Assembly (NCBI GenBank): GCA_029552245.1 | Contig: JAKPDW010000021.1 | Location: 78,356 to 142,355 of the forward strand | Direction: 5' to 3' | Source: Deltaproteobacteria bacterium | Lineage (GTDB): Bacteria > Desulfobacterota > Desulfomonilia > UBA1062 | DNA: 64,000 nt | In this document: piece after piece, positions 38,375-47,307 of the stretch | Layout: the number at the start of each line of letters is the position of its first letter | Numbering within the stretch: position 1 is the stretch's first letter | Position numbers and translations under genes: made by a program | Notes under the pieces: generated by a model | What the model was told of the DNA's origin: nothing | The model's input: only the letters and a program-made list of their open reading frames with translations | The model's database searches: none

Positions 38375-38391
38375 TTGGCATTGTCTTTGCT
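38375..38391 (+). promoter_or_regulatory. Sigma-54 promoter of the PEP-CTERM gene
   Basis: The sequence TTGGCATTGTCTTTGCT matches the sigma-54 consensus TGGCAC-N5-TTGC(A/T): GG at 38377-38378 and GC at 38389-38390 have the required 10-bp spacing. Only the last C of TGGCAC differs. Transcription would start near 38402, leaving an 80-nt leader. PEP-CTERM genes in other bacteria are known to be controlled by the PrsK/PrsR two-component system with RpoN, which supports the call. Confidence 0.8.
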
Positions 38392-38482
38392 TTTTCCTCC
38401 ATGTGGATTATTATACGAGTAACGGTGTTTTCACGATAGATGACAGGGGAAGGCTCTCGGTCGAGAGGAAAGAGAGGTGAGG

Positions 38483-38899
38483 ATGAAAAAATATCTGGCT
38501 ATCATAACGGCGATCCTCTTTGCGGCCCCATTCACGGCATACGCTCTTCCTCTCAGCGGGACGGACGTCGGCACGACGAGAGGGTGGACAAGCAACCAAA
38601 GCTCCGCCTTCTGGTTCTCCTGGGGCTTTTCCTCGGGTGGGCCGTACATGCCCTTCCCGGCCGGGCCGAGCGAGGGGGACAACCACTGGAGACCTGAATA
38701 CCCCTACCATCAACCTCACCACGACAGCGGCCCAACCCCGGGAACATACCCTCCGGTCGGCGGAGATACCGGGTATGATGGGGGGAACCCGGTCCAGGGA
38801 GAGGAGCCTGCACCGGCCCCGGTCCCTGAGCCCGCGTCCATGCTTCTTCTGGGGTCAGGGCTCATCGGCTTGGCGTCTGCAAGGAGGCTCTTCAGGTAG
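38483..38899 (+). CDS. PEP-CTERM sorting-domain protein
   Basis: A 138-residue secreted protein. It has a signal peptide (MKKYLAIITAILFAAPFTAYA) and a Gly/Pro/His/Trp-rich middle (residues 22-105, low complexity, few charges). The C-terminus is a textbook PEP-CTERM signal: VPEP at 114-117, hydrophobic ASMLLLGSGLIGLASA, then RRLFR. Such proteins are cut and anchored by exosortase and are usually linked to exopolysaccharide or floc matrix. No cysteine or catalytic motif is seen, so a structural surface role is likely. The ATG at 38483 follows GAGAGGTGAGG. The exosortase must lie outside the window. Confidence 0.92.
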   Translation: MKKYLAIITAILFAAPFTAYALPLSGTDVGTTRGWTSNQSSAFWFSWGFSSGGPYMPFPAGPSEGDNHWRPEYPYHQPHHDSGPTPGTYPPVGGDTGYDGGNPVQGEEPAPAPVPEPASMLLLGSGLIGLASARRLFR

Positions 38900-39728
38900 G
38901 CTTGACAAGCCCCGGGCGGGATGCCGTCCGACCCGGGGAAAGGCCTTGCACCCTGTTGCTGCAAGATCCGGCCTGCGCATGAACCTGGTCGGATTTGAGC
39001 GGCATATCAAGTCTGCGCCCTCGTGACGCGCCCTTTCCCGAGGACCAGCCAGGGCCTCTTTCTTGTGGTTTTGCCGTCTAAGGGCATCCCTGCTCACGAA
39101 TCCATCCTCGCGAAAACGACGCCGAGCTTGTCCGCCCCCACCGTGGCGCAGCGTCGCAGAACGCCTCGCCGAGCCCCCGCAGAGGACTCATCGTGCCGCC
39201 TTCGCGCATCCCGGCCATGACGGGAGCGCAAGCACCGAGGGTGTCGAGGTTGAGCCCCGCGCCGGAGCCCAAGGTGAACCTCTGAAGCCGTACTCTGTGC
39301 GTAAAAAGCACCGAGGGTGTCGAGGGTGAACCCAGCTGGCAGGGGAGATCCTCGAGGGCTTCACCGCTGAGGCCGCTGCGAGGCACCGTGGAGGTTGTCG
39401 GGGTGGCCAGGCGACCCGAAGGGCGCCTGCGCCTTGGCTTCGATCGATGGGCCTACCGCGGGAACGCTCGAGAGCCGGTCTCCCGCCCTTCACGAGGATG
39501 ATCCCGGCGCTCGAGAGATACACGGCGCGACATACGGCGAAAGAGACAGGCCAAGCCCTGCCGCTACCGGGAGGAGAGGTCTCGGATCCATGCACGCGCT
39601 TGTCATCGGCCTCAGGATGGGCGCAGCTCGAGCAGGGGTGGTGACGACCGGGTGGTTCGTTGCAGACGGGTGTTTTGAACGGGGGTGCTCAACCGTGTTC
39701 GAGGCCTACGATACCTTTATTGGGGGGG
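38900..39728. other. Intergenic region with 29-bp direct repeat pair
   Basis: About 830 bp. A hairpin CCCCGGG/CCCGGGG (38910-38916 with 38932-38938) follows the PEP-CTERM gene but has no T tract. The unit AAGCACCGAGGGTGTCGAGG (plus about 9 bp) occurs at 39230-39258 and 39306-39334, 76 bp apart. The apparent reading frame ending ...EEGFEPPTLRI at 39772 is a tRNA artefact. No real gene is recognised. Confidence 0.6.
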
Positions 39729-39805
39729 TGGTAGCGGAGGAGGGATTTGAACCCCCGACACTGCGGATATGAGCCGCATGCTCTGACCACCTGAGCTACT
39801 CCGCC
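39729..39805 (-). tRNA. tRNA-Met (anticodon CAT)
   Basis: Read on the minus strand: acceptor GGCGGAG with CTCCGCT (one G-U at the end), D-arm GCTCAGGTGGTCAGAGC, anticodon stem TGCGG/CCGCA with loop CTCATAT, T-arm GGGGGTTCAAATCCC, discriminator A and an encoded CCA at 39729-39731. The non-initiator acceptor pairing suggests elongator Met. A lysidine-modified tRNA-Ile2 with the same anticodon cannot be fully excluded. Confidence 0.93.
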
Positions 39806-39871
39806 ACGGTCATGTCTTCTACCCAAGAGGCACCCCTTTGTCAACGTTTTTGGGTGACTCGATCCCTTGCC

Positions 39872-40858
39872 CTAAGGCACCATGCAGGCGTCGTCGACGA
39901 GGTCCCTGGCCGCCGGGAGACCGCCCATGGAACATGCCCTCCACACGGCGTTCAGGAGCGCCTCACGGGCAGCATCCTGGGCGAGCACGCCCAGATGCAG
40001 CGGGTGGGCCTTCTTGTCTCCCACGGACAGGCAGAACACCATGTCCCCGTCCAGGGGGGTGTTGTACGGCACGATGTGGCGAGCGAGCCCCTGGCCTGCC
40101 ATGCGTGCCACCTGCATGGCGGACACCTTGTCGAGCAGGGCGTCGGTCACCACCACGCACAGCGTGGTGTTGCCGGGCGCCCCGAAGCGTTGCCTGACCT
40201 CCCCCTTTCGAATGGCACCGGCCATGTCCAGGAACGTCCCGCCGTCCCGCGCACCGGCCACTATCCTGCCCGTCCTGTCGAGGACGTCGCCGAAGGGGTT
40301 CGCGACGACGAGCGCGGCCACGCAGACCCCGTCCGCTCCATGCACCAGGCTCGAACCCAGCCCGCTCTTGGTGGCGTTGAGAACGCCGCGCAGCTTGCCG
40401 CACGTGGCCCCGGTCCCTGCGCCGACGCACCCCTGCTCCACCGGGTCGGACGTTGCGGCCAGGCACGCCTCGTAGGCCATCCTGGGCGTGGGACGGGCCT
40501 TGGGGTCCATGAAGGAGAGGTCGTAGATCACCGCGGTGGGGACCACCGGCACACGGGCCACCACGAGGTCGAGCCCCACGCCACGCTCTTCGAGGTAGCG
40601 CGCCACGCCGCACGCCGCATCCAGGCCGAAGGCCGAGCCACCCGCGAGACACAGCGCGTGCACCGCAACCCCGGGGTGCATCATCTCGAGGGAGTCCACC
40701 TGGCGGGTCGAGGTCGCAAGACCGGTCATGTCCAAGGCGCCAAGCGCAGGCCTGTCGAAGAGGATGACGCTCACGCCGGTGCCGCCCGCACCGTCGGTCG
40801 CGTGACCCACCCTCACGCCGTCAATCCCCGTTATGGTCAGGTTCCTTGGGCTTGACAT
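39872..40858 (-). CDS. P1 (S58) family peptidase, DmpA-like
   Basis: A 328-residue Ntn-fold hydrolase of the DmpA/P1 family, which includes D-aminopeptidases, beta-aminopeptidases and nylon-oligomer hydrolases. Motifs are GIDGVRVGHATD at the start, HALCLAGGSAFGLDAACGVARYLEE, VGAGTGATCGK and the self-processing site GAPGNTTLCVVVTDA. There the chain should be cut before Thr to give the catalytic N-terminus. There is no signal peptide, so it acts in the cytosol. The natural substrate is unknown. The ATG lies 38 bp inside the 3' end of dnaX, so the two are co-transcribed. Confidence 0.9.
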   Translation of the reverse strand: MSSPRNLTITGIDGVRVGHATDGAGGTGVSVILFDRPALGALDMTGLATSTRQVDSLEMMHPGVAVHALCLAGGSAFGLDAACGVARYLEERGVGLDLVVARVPVVPTAVIYDLSFMDPKARPTPRMAYEACLAATSDPVEQGCVGAGTGATCGKLRGVLNATKSGLGSSLVHGADGVCVAALVVANPFGDVLDRTGRIVAGARDGGTFLDMAGAIRKGEVRQRFGAPGNTTLCVVVTDALLDKVSAMQVARMAGQGLARHIVPYNTPLDGDMVFCLSVGDKKAHPLHLGVLAQDAAREALLNAVWRACSMGGLPAARDLVDDACMVP

Positions 40859-42380
40859 GTCTCACGGTCCCGTCGAACTCGCTCACGAGATCCTTCACCG
40901 CGCTCGACCGCAAAGCGGCGGCCCTCAACTCAGACGGCCTGGGTCCCGTCGATCCGCCGTTCTCCTCGAGCTCCACCGCGAAGGCCACGCCCCTCCCGAA
41001 GAAGGCCTCGGCCCTCTTCTCGATGTCCGCCAGGGCCTTCCTCGCCTGTTCGAGGGAGAACGCGCCCTTGCACACGAGTCGGAACGAGTCGGGTCCTGAC
41101 TCCTGGACCCTGGCGTTCGTGACCACGGCGTACAGGGGCAGGTCGTGCTCCTTCAAGAACGCCACGAACCCCTCCCAGGACACCGGCAGGCTCGACGGCG
41201 GGTTCTTGTACACCTCCACCCGGCCCTGGGTCCTCTCGCGCGTGGTCGGAAGCGCAACCTGCCGGGAGGAGACCGCACGGACGAGTTCCTGTATATCCAC
41301 GAGCCTGGGCGCCGCCACGATGCGCATGAGCACGGTCTCCAGGGAGATGCGGGCGAAACTCGTGTACCTCAGGTCCTCTTCCGCCCGTATGAGGACGCTC
41401 AAGTACCTGTGGATCTCCTCGAGGGGGACCTGCGTCGCGATCTCTCTCAGGAACAAGGCGTCCTCCTGCGGCAGCCCCCTGCAGGCGAACCCCGCCTTGA
41501 TGACCATCATGTTCCTCACGTATTCCACGAGGGACCGGTAGAGTTGCGCAAGGTCCTGCCCCCCCTCGTGCACCCTCTCCACCACGTCGAGCACCACGGG
41601 GGCGTCCTTCTTGACGAGCGCGGCCACGAGGTCGCGCATGGTCGCCCTACCCACGAGCCCGAACGCCTTCGAGACCGCGTCTGAGTCTATGAGGCCCGTG
41701 GAAGCCGACCAGACGTGCTCGAGCATGCCCTGGGCGTCCCTCATGCTGCCGTCCGCCTGCAGCGCTATGGTCACGAGAGCGCCCTCGTCCACGGGGATGC
41801 CCTCCCTTTGCGCAACCTCGCGCAGCCTGCCCACGATCCCCTCGACCGGGATCCTCCTGAAATCGTAGCGCTGGCAGCGGGACAGCACCGTCAGCGGCAC
41901 CTTGGCCGGCTCCGTCGTCGCGAGGATGAAGACCACGTGCGGGGGGGGCTCCTCGAGGGTCTTCAGCAGGGCGTTGAAGGCGCTGCGCGACAGCATATGC
42001 ACCTCGTCGATGATGAACGTCTTGTACCGGGCGACTGCGGGCGCGTACCTCGCGTTCTCGATGAGGTCCCGTATCTTGTCCACCTGGGTGTGCGTCGCGG
42101 CGTCGATCTCGAACACGTCTACGGCCCTCGATGCCGTGATGTCCTGGCACAACGTGCACTCGTTGCACGGGGTGCTCGACATCCCGCGTTCGCAGTTGAT
42201 GGCGCGCGCGAGGATGCGGGCGACCGACGTCTTCCCGACACCCCTCGGGCCGGAAAAGATGAAGGCGTGGTGCAGCCTTTGGAGCTCGATGGCGTTGCCT
42301 ATGACCTTGGTCACGTGTTCCTGGCCGACGACGTCTTCGAATCTCTGAGGTCTGAATTTCCTGGCTATGACATGATACAT
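40821..42380 (-). CDS. dnaX: DNA polymerase III subunit gamma/tau
   Basis: Clamp-loader ATPase of the replisome. The 519 residues start MYHVIARKFRPQRFEDVVGQEHV. Features are Walker A GPRGVGKT at 44-51, the zinc module CNECTLC, IDEVHMLSRSAFNALLKTLEEPP (Walker B and sensor region), TTEPAKVPLTVLSRCQRYDFRRI and domain III. A C-terminal tail follows that is shorter than full-length tau of E. coli. No slippery A-rich frameshift site is obvious. Two tRNA-Ser genes and tadA lie upstream on the same strand, a common arrangement. Confidence 0.96.
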   Translation of the reverse strand: MYHVIARKFRPQRFEDVVGQEHVTKVIGNAIELQRLHHAFIFSGPRGVGKTSVARILARAINCERGMSSTPCNECTLCQDITASRAVDVFEIDAATHTQVDKIRDLIENARYAPAVARYKTFIIDEVHMLSRSAFNALLKTLEEPPPHVVFILATTEPAKVPLTVLSRCQRYDFRRIPVEGIVGRLREVAQREGIPVDEGALVTIALQADGSMRDAQGMLEHVWSASTGLIDSDAVSKAFGLVGRATMRDLVAALVKKDAPVVLDVVERVHEGGQDLAQLYRSLVEYVRNMMVIKAGFACRGLPQEDALFLREIATQVPLEEIHRYLSVLIRAEEDLRYTSFARISLETVLMRIVAAPRLVDIQELVRAVSSRQVALPTTRERTQGRVEVYKNPPSSLPVSWEGFVAFLKEHDLPLYAVVTNARVQESGPDSFRLVCKGAFSLEQARKALADIEKRAEAFFGRGVAFAVELEENGGSTGPRPSELRAAALRSSAVKDLVSEFDGTVRHVKPKEPDHNGD

Positions 42381-42983
42381 CCGTGCATCACCGTTCGAGA
42401 GGGATCGATCATCACCGTATCACGAGCGACCCGCCTGTTCAACGCCCTTCGGTGTGATCGCGTGAAGAGGAGGCGAGCAACGGGGCCTTGCGCCGTCACG
42501 CGGTCTTTCCGGCAGGGGTGAACGCCGCGTGGGTGCCCTGCCCTCGAGGTTCGGCATAAAACCGCCCTTGTCTCCAGGGGTTACCGGTTGGCCGCGTCGC
42601 GAGAGGCACGCAAGAGCGAGCTTCACGGTGGGGCAGGCCCTCCTCCAGCACGCCGTGGGGATAAGCGGCCTCCCCGCATGGGGGAAGGCCTTGCAGAGGG
42701 TGCCCCGAGGGCAGCAATGAACCGAGACCGCCGGCACCCCTCTCAGGCCGACCGTGCCTCAACCGGGGCGAAACAGGCACGCCTTGGCGATGCCCCATCC
42801 GTTCCGCGAGGCGGCACCGCTCGTGAACCGGAGATCCACGCCCGGCAGGGACGACACGGCCCTGCAAGAGGCCAGGCCTGGCCATACACATGCGTCGTGT
42901 CGCGTACCGCTGCTCCCTCCCGGGCCTGACGGGGTTGGCGCCGTCGCATTGCATGGAGACCTGGCCGCTTGCAGGGCCATGTG
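42381..42983. other. Intergenic region between dnaX and tRNA-Ser with palindromic units
   Basis: About 600 bp with no coding frame. It contains several GC-rich palindromic units: GGTCTTTCC..GGGGTGAAC at 42502-42523, CCGCCCTT..GGGGTTACCGG at 42563-42587, CACGCCGTGGGGATAAGCGG at 42649-42666 and a strong hairpin GGCCTCCCC/GGGGAAGGCC at 42667-42690. I looked for the small SRP RNA, which often sits here, and did not find its conserved loop. Confidence 0.5.
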
Positions 42984-43076
42984 TGGCGGAGAGAGAGGGA
43001 TTCGAACCCTCGGTACCGTTTTTAGCGGCACACACGATTTCCAATCGTGCCCCTTCGGCCTCTCGGGCATCTCTCC
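42984..43076 (-). tRNA. tRNA-Ser (anticodon GGA)
   Basis: Class II tRNA with a long variable arm. On the minus strand: acceptor GGAGAGA with TCTCTCC, anticodon loop TTGGAAA between CACGA and TCGTG (anticodon GGA), T-arm GAGGGTTCGAATCCCTC, discriminator G and an encoded CCA at 42984-42986. Confidence 0.97.
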
Positions 43077-43106
43077 GTCTCTATCTCGTGCTCCTATTCG
43101 TCAAGG

Positions 43107-43197
43107 TGGCGGAGAGGGAGGGATTCGAACCCCCGGTCCCTGAAAAGGGACAGCCGATTTCGAGTCGGCCCCGTTATGACCACTTCGGTACCTCTCC
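43107..43197 (-). tRNA. tRNA-Ser (anticodon CGA)
   Basis: A second class II serine tRNA 30 bp upstream of tRNA-Ser(GGA). Acceptor GGAGAGG pairs with CCTCTCC, the anticodon loop is CTCGAAA between GCCGA and TCGGC (anticodon CGA), the long variable arm is CTGTCCCTTTTCAGGGAC, and discriminator G is followed by encoded CCA. Its 5' 24 bp overlap the 3' end of tadA. Confidence 0.97.
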
Positions 43198-43650
43198 CTG
43201 TTTCCTTCTCTGTCTGAAAAAGGCCTTCATGAGCTCGGAAGCCTCGCCGGCGAGCACGCCGGACACCACCACAGGCCTGTGGTTGAGCCGCAGCTCGAAG
43301 GCTCGCACCATCGACTCCACGGCCCCGTACCTCGGGTCCGCCGCGGCGTAGACGAGCCTCTCCACCCTCGCCTGTACGATGGCGCCCACGCACATGATGC
43401 ACGGCTCGACGGTCACGTACAGGACAGATCCTGCGAGCCTGTGGTTGCCCACCTGCCTGGCGGCCTCCCTCAGGGCCACGATCTCGGCATGCGCCGTCGG
43501 GTCGGCATCCATGATGGTGCGGTTATGCGCCCTGATCACGAGCCCTCCTGCCAGGAGCACGGCGCCCACCGGCACCTCCTGGGCCTCGGCCGCCTTGAGG
43601 GCCTCTTCCAACGCCATGTTCATGAAAGAGCGGTCGTCAGGTTCTTGCAT
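43174..43650 (-). CDS. tadA: tRNA-specific adenosine deaminase
   Basis: Converts A34 to inosine in tRNA-Arg(ACG). The 158 residues have the zinc-dependent deaminase site HAE at 54-56 and PCIMC at 83-87, plus VPVGAVLL, ADPTAHAEIVALREA and the AADPRYGAVES segment typical of TadA. The C-terminal residues EVPKWS and the stop codon lie inside the tRNA-Ser(CGA) gene. Processing of that tRNA from a longer transcript would cut the tadA message at its end. A shorter reading is not available in frame. Confidence 0.95.
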   Translation of the reverse strand: MQEPDDRSFMNMALEEALKAAEAQEVPVGAVLLAGGLVIRAHNRTIMDADPTAHAEIVALREAARQVGNHRLAGSVLYVTVEPCIMCVGAIVQARVERLVYAAADPRYGAVESMVRAFELRLNHRPVVVSGVLAGEASELMKAFFRQRRKQGEVPKWS

Positions 43651-43917
43651 GTATCACCCTGCCCATGTTTTCGTCAAGTGAGGGAAGACATCAGGTCATC
43701 ACTGCACCTTGCACCCAGTCGCCCCACGGTCGTCCCGTCCAGGGCGATCGTCCGCAGCATCACCTGGGGCCGCCTCTCCCGGCAGGCGAAGACGGGCACG
43801 AGACAAGGGCCCCGGGCATGTTCCGCCACGGCAGCCTGCACAAAGACGCGTGCCGGACCCGGCATTTCTTTGTCCTCCCGGCCGCCTTCCCTCCAGGTGA
43901 ACGCCTCCCTTGCCCGA

Positions 43918-45555
43918 TCACTCCCTCCTTGACCTCACCTCTTCCTTGATGCGCTGGATGTGTCCCCTCCCGAGGCCCTTGACCTCGCAGCCGAGCTCGA
44001 AATAGCGCCATATCCTGGCGTCGTCGAGGATGCCGAAACAGTCGACGACGGCCGCAGGCGAACCGATCATGCCGACGACCTCGTCGGGGTCCAGCTCGAG
44101 GTAGTGCCTGTGCCTGACCGCGAGCACGACCGCCTCCGCCCCCTGAAGCGTCTCGGCGAGGTCCTTTCCCACGTGCAGATCCCTGAGCATGTCCTGGTTC
44201 CTGAAAAAACGCGCCAGGCCGGCGCCCACGGCAGGGTAGGCGTCCTGGGCCTCGAGCTCCCACCAGTGGTCGACGTACGGGTCATGGACCCTGATGTCCG
44301 CGCCCATCTCCACGAGCTTGCGCACGATGACCTCCGAGCCGCTGTAGCGCGTGTCGCCCACGTCTTCCCGGTAGGAGGCGCCGAGCACGCACACGGTGGA
44401 GGCGGCGACGATCTTCCCCATGTTCCTCAGGGCGTCCCTCACCAGTTGAACGGCCCTGAGCGCGCGCGTATCGTTTATGTCGATCGCCAGCGGGGTCATG
44501 CGGAAGATCTCGTCGGTGAACCCCATGAGGTGGCGGTACGCCCACACGCCGAGGCCGCCGTCCTTGGGCAGGCAATACCCGCCGATGCCCGGACCGGGAA
44601 AGAGCATGTTGGAATGCGTCGGCCTGACCTTGATAGCCTGTATCACCTTGACGAGGTCCACCCCGTTCTTCTCGCAGAACGTGCTCCACTCGTCCATGAA
44701 GGCGAGGATGGTCGCCCGGTAGCTGTTCTCGACGATCTTGGCCGTCTCGCTCTCTATCGGGCGGTCCAGGACGGTCAGGGGGTATTCCTCCACGTTCAGG
44801 ACATCCGAGAGGAAGCCTATCACCCTTGCCTTGCTCTCCTCGTTGATCCCGCTGCAGACCCGCCAGAAGTCCCTGATGGATCTCACGTAGTCCTTTCCCG
44901 GCATGACCCTCTCGTAGCTGTGCGCCAGGAGGGGTTCGCCCTCGATGCCCCTCTTCCTGAACGCCCTCTTCAAGATGGGGTACGCGATGTACTCGGTCGT
45001 GCCGGGCGGCACCGTGGTCTCGATGAGAACCAGGCACCTGGGGTCGATCCTTTCCGCCAGGATCTTCATCGACTCCTCGAGCGCCGCGATCTCCGCGCTG
45101 CCCGTCGTGCAGTTGCCGAGCTCCGACTTCAGGAAATCGCACTGGACGTCCACCACCACGACGTCCGCAAGGCCCAGTGCATCGTACGTGTAGGTCGCAA
45201 CGAGGTTCTTCTGCTCGAGGACTCAGCGCCTGATGAGGACGTCCACCTCGGGGTCCTCCGCCTTGACGGGAGAGACCCCCTCGTTCAGCTTGTGTATCTT
45301 CCAGAAGCTCCTGGGGCTCGGCCTCTGCATCCCTATCACGAACTTCTTCGGCCTGCCCGTGGTCCTGTCGGTGCTGCCGGCCACGACCGCGGCCATGACA
45401 GCGCCCACGAAACCGAGGCCCATCACCACGACGATCTCGCTTCCCCGTGCCCGGTGGCTCGCCACAAGCTTCTCGAGCCGGCCGATCTCCTCCAGATAGT
45501 CGTCCTTCCCTGGGAGAGGGTATCTCTTCCCGTCAGGACTCGTGGAATATTCCAT
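43918..45555 (-). pseudogene. Nucleotide-sugar 6-dehydrogenase (WbpA-like) with in-frame TGA
   Basis: Should oxidise C6 of UDP-GlcNAc (or a similar sugar) to the uronic acid. The frame has a Rossmann start (SEIVVVMGLGFVGAVMAAVV) after a 40-residue head, then a TGA at 45223-45225 (after VDVLIRR). It resumes in the same frame with VLEQKNLVATYTYDALGLADVVVVDVQCDFL and runs through the catalytic region (GYCLPKDGG with the conserved Cys, then LGASYREDVGDTRYS..VIVRKL) to the end. Without the stop the 545-residue protein would be complete. The ATG at 45555 has a strong GGAGGTGA site. Either one base is wrong or the gene is newly inactivated. It is last of the wbpE/BD/A set. Confidence 0.85.
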
Positions 45556-45705
45556 GTACCGTCACCTCCATAGGATGCATCAGTGCACGAAATGGCCCCG
45601 TCCCGGCCTCGACGCGGGCTGCGGCATGCCGCTCAACGAACCTTGGGAACCGTGGAGCAGGCGAGCGCCCCTGCCAACGCCACGATGTCAGCCGGCGCCG
45701 TTTCG

Positions 45706-47295
45706 TCATGCCCTGAGTCTCAGGCCCCTCTCGTCCCTCTCGTAGACCTTGCCGCAGTGCGAGCACGACAGGGCGTCGTCGAGCCGGTTGCCGCACTCGC
45801 AGACCCAGCCGATCTGCCGTGCCGGGCAACCGACCATGAGCGCATGATCGGGCGCCCCCCGTGTCACCGTGGAGCCCGCGCCGATGAAGGCATAGGCGCC
45901 GATGGTGTGACCGCAGACGATCGTCGCGTTGGCGCCTATTGTCGCGCCCCTCTTCACCACCGTCGGCCTGAGCTCGTCCATGCGGGGGATGTGGGCGCGC
46001 GGGTTGAAGACGTTCGTGAAGACCATGGACGGCCCGCAGAAGACATCGTCTTCGAGGGTCACGCCCTTGTACACGGACACGTTGTTCTGGATCTTGCAGT
46101 TGTTGCCGATGGTCACGTCCGGGCCTATGACGACGTTCTGGCCTATACTGCACCCCCTGCCGATCCGCGATCCCTTGAGGATGTGGCAGAAGTGCCAGAT
46201 CCTGGTGCCCTCTCCTATCGTGACGTCTTGATCCACGTAGCTCGACTCGTGAACCATGATCCCGGAGGGCCCCCTGCCTTCTTGTGCCAGGAAGACCCTC
46301 TTTCCGCCTGCATTGAGAGACTCCTGACCCGCCTTGAGCACCCTGAGCACGGCGATGCCTTCCTCGGCGTCTGTCACGGGGGTGCGCCTCGAGGCAATGC
46401 ACTCGAGGAAGTGCCGGCACTCGGCCTTCAAGGGCTCGATCGTCTCCACCCTCACGGCGACGGCCTCTTTCCTGTCGGGCACGGGAACGCCGCCCTCCCA
46501 GTGTATGTCGTGGGGGTAGAGCAGGAGCTTCTCTTCCCACTGGGCGGTGTCACGGAACACGGCCATGTTCTTGTCGCCCACGACCACCAGCATCTGCTCC
46601 TTGAAGGGGTGCAGCCAGGAGACGAACACGTGGGCCTTGAGCCCGCTCGGGAAATCGAGGTGGGTGGTCGTGACGTCGGCTATCTTCTTGTGGAGATAGT
46701 TGCCGCCCGTCGCCATGACGGACTCGGGGACCTCCCTGGCAAGGGACAGGATCATGGAGATGTCATGGGGCGCGAAGCTCCACATGATGTCTTCTTCCCT
46801 GCGTATCTTGCCGAAACTGAGACGGTTGGAGTAGACATAGTTGATCCTGCCGAGCTCGCCTTGCAGGACGAGCTCCTTCAGCTTGACAAAGGCGCTGTGG
46901 TACTGGAGGAGGTGGCCCACCATGAGGACGCCTCCCTTGCCGGCCGCGATGTCTCTCAGCTCGTACGCCTCGTCCACATCGAGGGCGAGCGGCTTTTCCA
47001 CGAACACGTCCTTGCCGGACAGCAGGGCCTCGCGCGCAAGAGAGAAGTGCGTGGAGGCGGGCGTGGAGATGACGACCCCCCTGACGGCGTCGTCTTCGAG
47101 TATGGACCGGTAATCGGTGGTTCTTGGTATGGATGGGTAGAGCCTGCCGAGCTCGGCAATCACCGCATCGTTGCTGTCGCACAAGGCATGGAGCGCGCCG
47201 AGCTCGTTGAAGTTCCTCACGAGGTTCCTGCCCCAGGAACCGGCGCCTATGACGGCCACCTTCACGGTATGCACGGTATCCACCTCATCCTCCAT
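45706..47295 (-). CDS. Fused nucleotide-sugar 3-dehydrogenase and N-acetyltransferase (WbpB-WbpD)
   Basis: A 529-residue fusion. Residues about 12-320 are a Gfo/Idh/MocA oxidoreductase ([44 protein letters not shown]) like WbpB, which oxidises C3. Residues about 345-500 are a left-handed beta-helix acetyltransferase ([52 protein letters not shown]) like WbpD, which acetylates the new 3-amine. A short zinc ribbon ([17 protein letters not shown]) ends the protein. The activities are separate genes in Pseudomonas aeruginosa. The ATG at 47295 is used; a GTG shortly downstream with GGAGGATG before it is possible. Confidence 0.9.
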   Translation of the reverse strand: MEDEVDTVHTVKVAVIGAGSWGRNLVRNFNELGALHALCDSNDAVIAELGRLYPSIPRTTDYRSILEDDAVRGVVISTPASTHFSLAREALLSGKDVFVEKPLALDVDEAYELRDIAAGKGGVLMVGHLLQYHSAFVKLKELVLQGELGRINYVYSNRLSFGKIRREEDIMWSFAPHDISMILSLAREVPESVMATGGNYLHKKIADVTTTHLDFPSGLKAHVFVSWLHPFKEQMLVVVGDKNMAVFRDTAQWEEKLLLYPHDIHWEGGVPVPDRKEAVAVRVETIEPLKAECRHFLECIASRRTPVTDAEEGIAVLRVLKAGQESLNAGGKRVFLAQEGRGPSGIMVHESSYVDQDVTIGEGTRIWHFCHILKGSRIGRGCSIGQNVVIGPDVTIGNNCKIQNNVSVYKGVTLEDDVFCGPSMVFTNVFNPRAHIPRMDELRPTVVKRGATIGANATIVCGHTIGAYAFIGAGSTVTRGAPDHALMVGCPARQIGWVCECGNRLDDALSCSHCGKVYERDERGLRLRA

Positions 47296-47307
47296 CCTCA
47301 GGTCGGT

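Larger units (their letters stand above)
37403..38482. other. Long intergenic region: degenerate repeat run, then AT-rich leader
   Basis: This 1.08-kb spacer is the longest in the window. Its middle (37828-38041) holds four palindromic units at 61-63 bp spacing. The 38262-38470 part is markedly more AT-rich than the rest and carries the sigma-54 promoter of the PEP-CTERM gene. No coding frame is convincing on either strand. Confidence 0.7.

Noticed and set aside
39395..39772. Plus-strand frame ending in EEGFEPPTLRI
   Set aside because: The GFEPP ending is the well-known translation of a tRNA T-arm read on the wrong strand; it covers tRNA-Met.
42381..42983. Small SRP RNA next to dnaX/tRNA-Ser
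   Set aside because: This is a common location, but the conserved GGAAG..AGCAGC loop region is not present on either strand.
42754..43351. Plus-strand frames with EREGFEPSV and EREGFEPPVP
   Set aside because: Same artefact over the two tRNA-Ser genes.
45160..45225. Selenocysteine insertion at the TGA of the nucleotide-sugar dehydrogenase
   Set aside because: The site is not catalytic, homologues have no Cys requirement there, and no SECIS-like hairpin follows the TGA.
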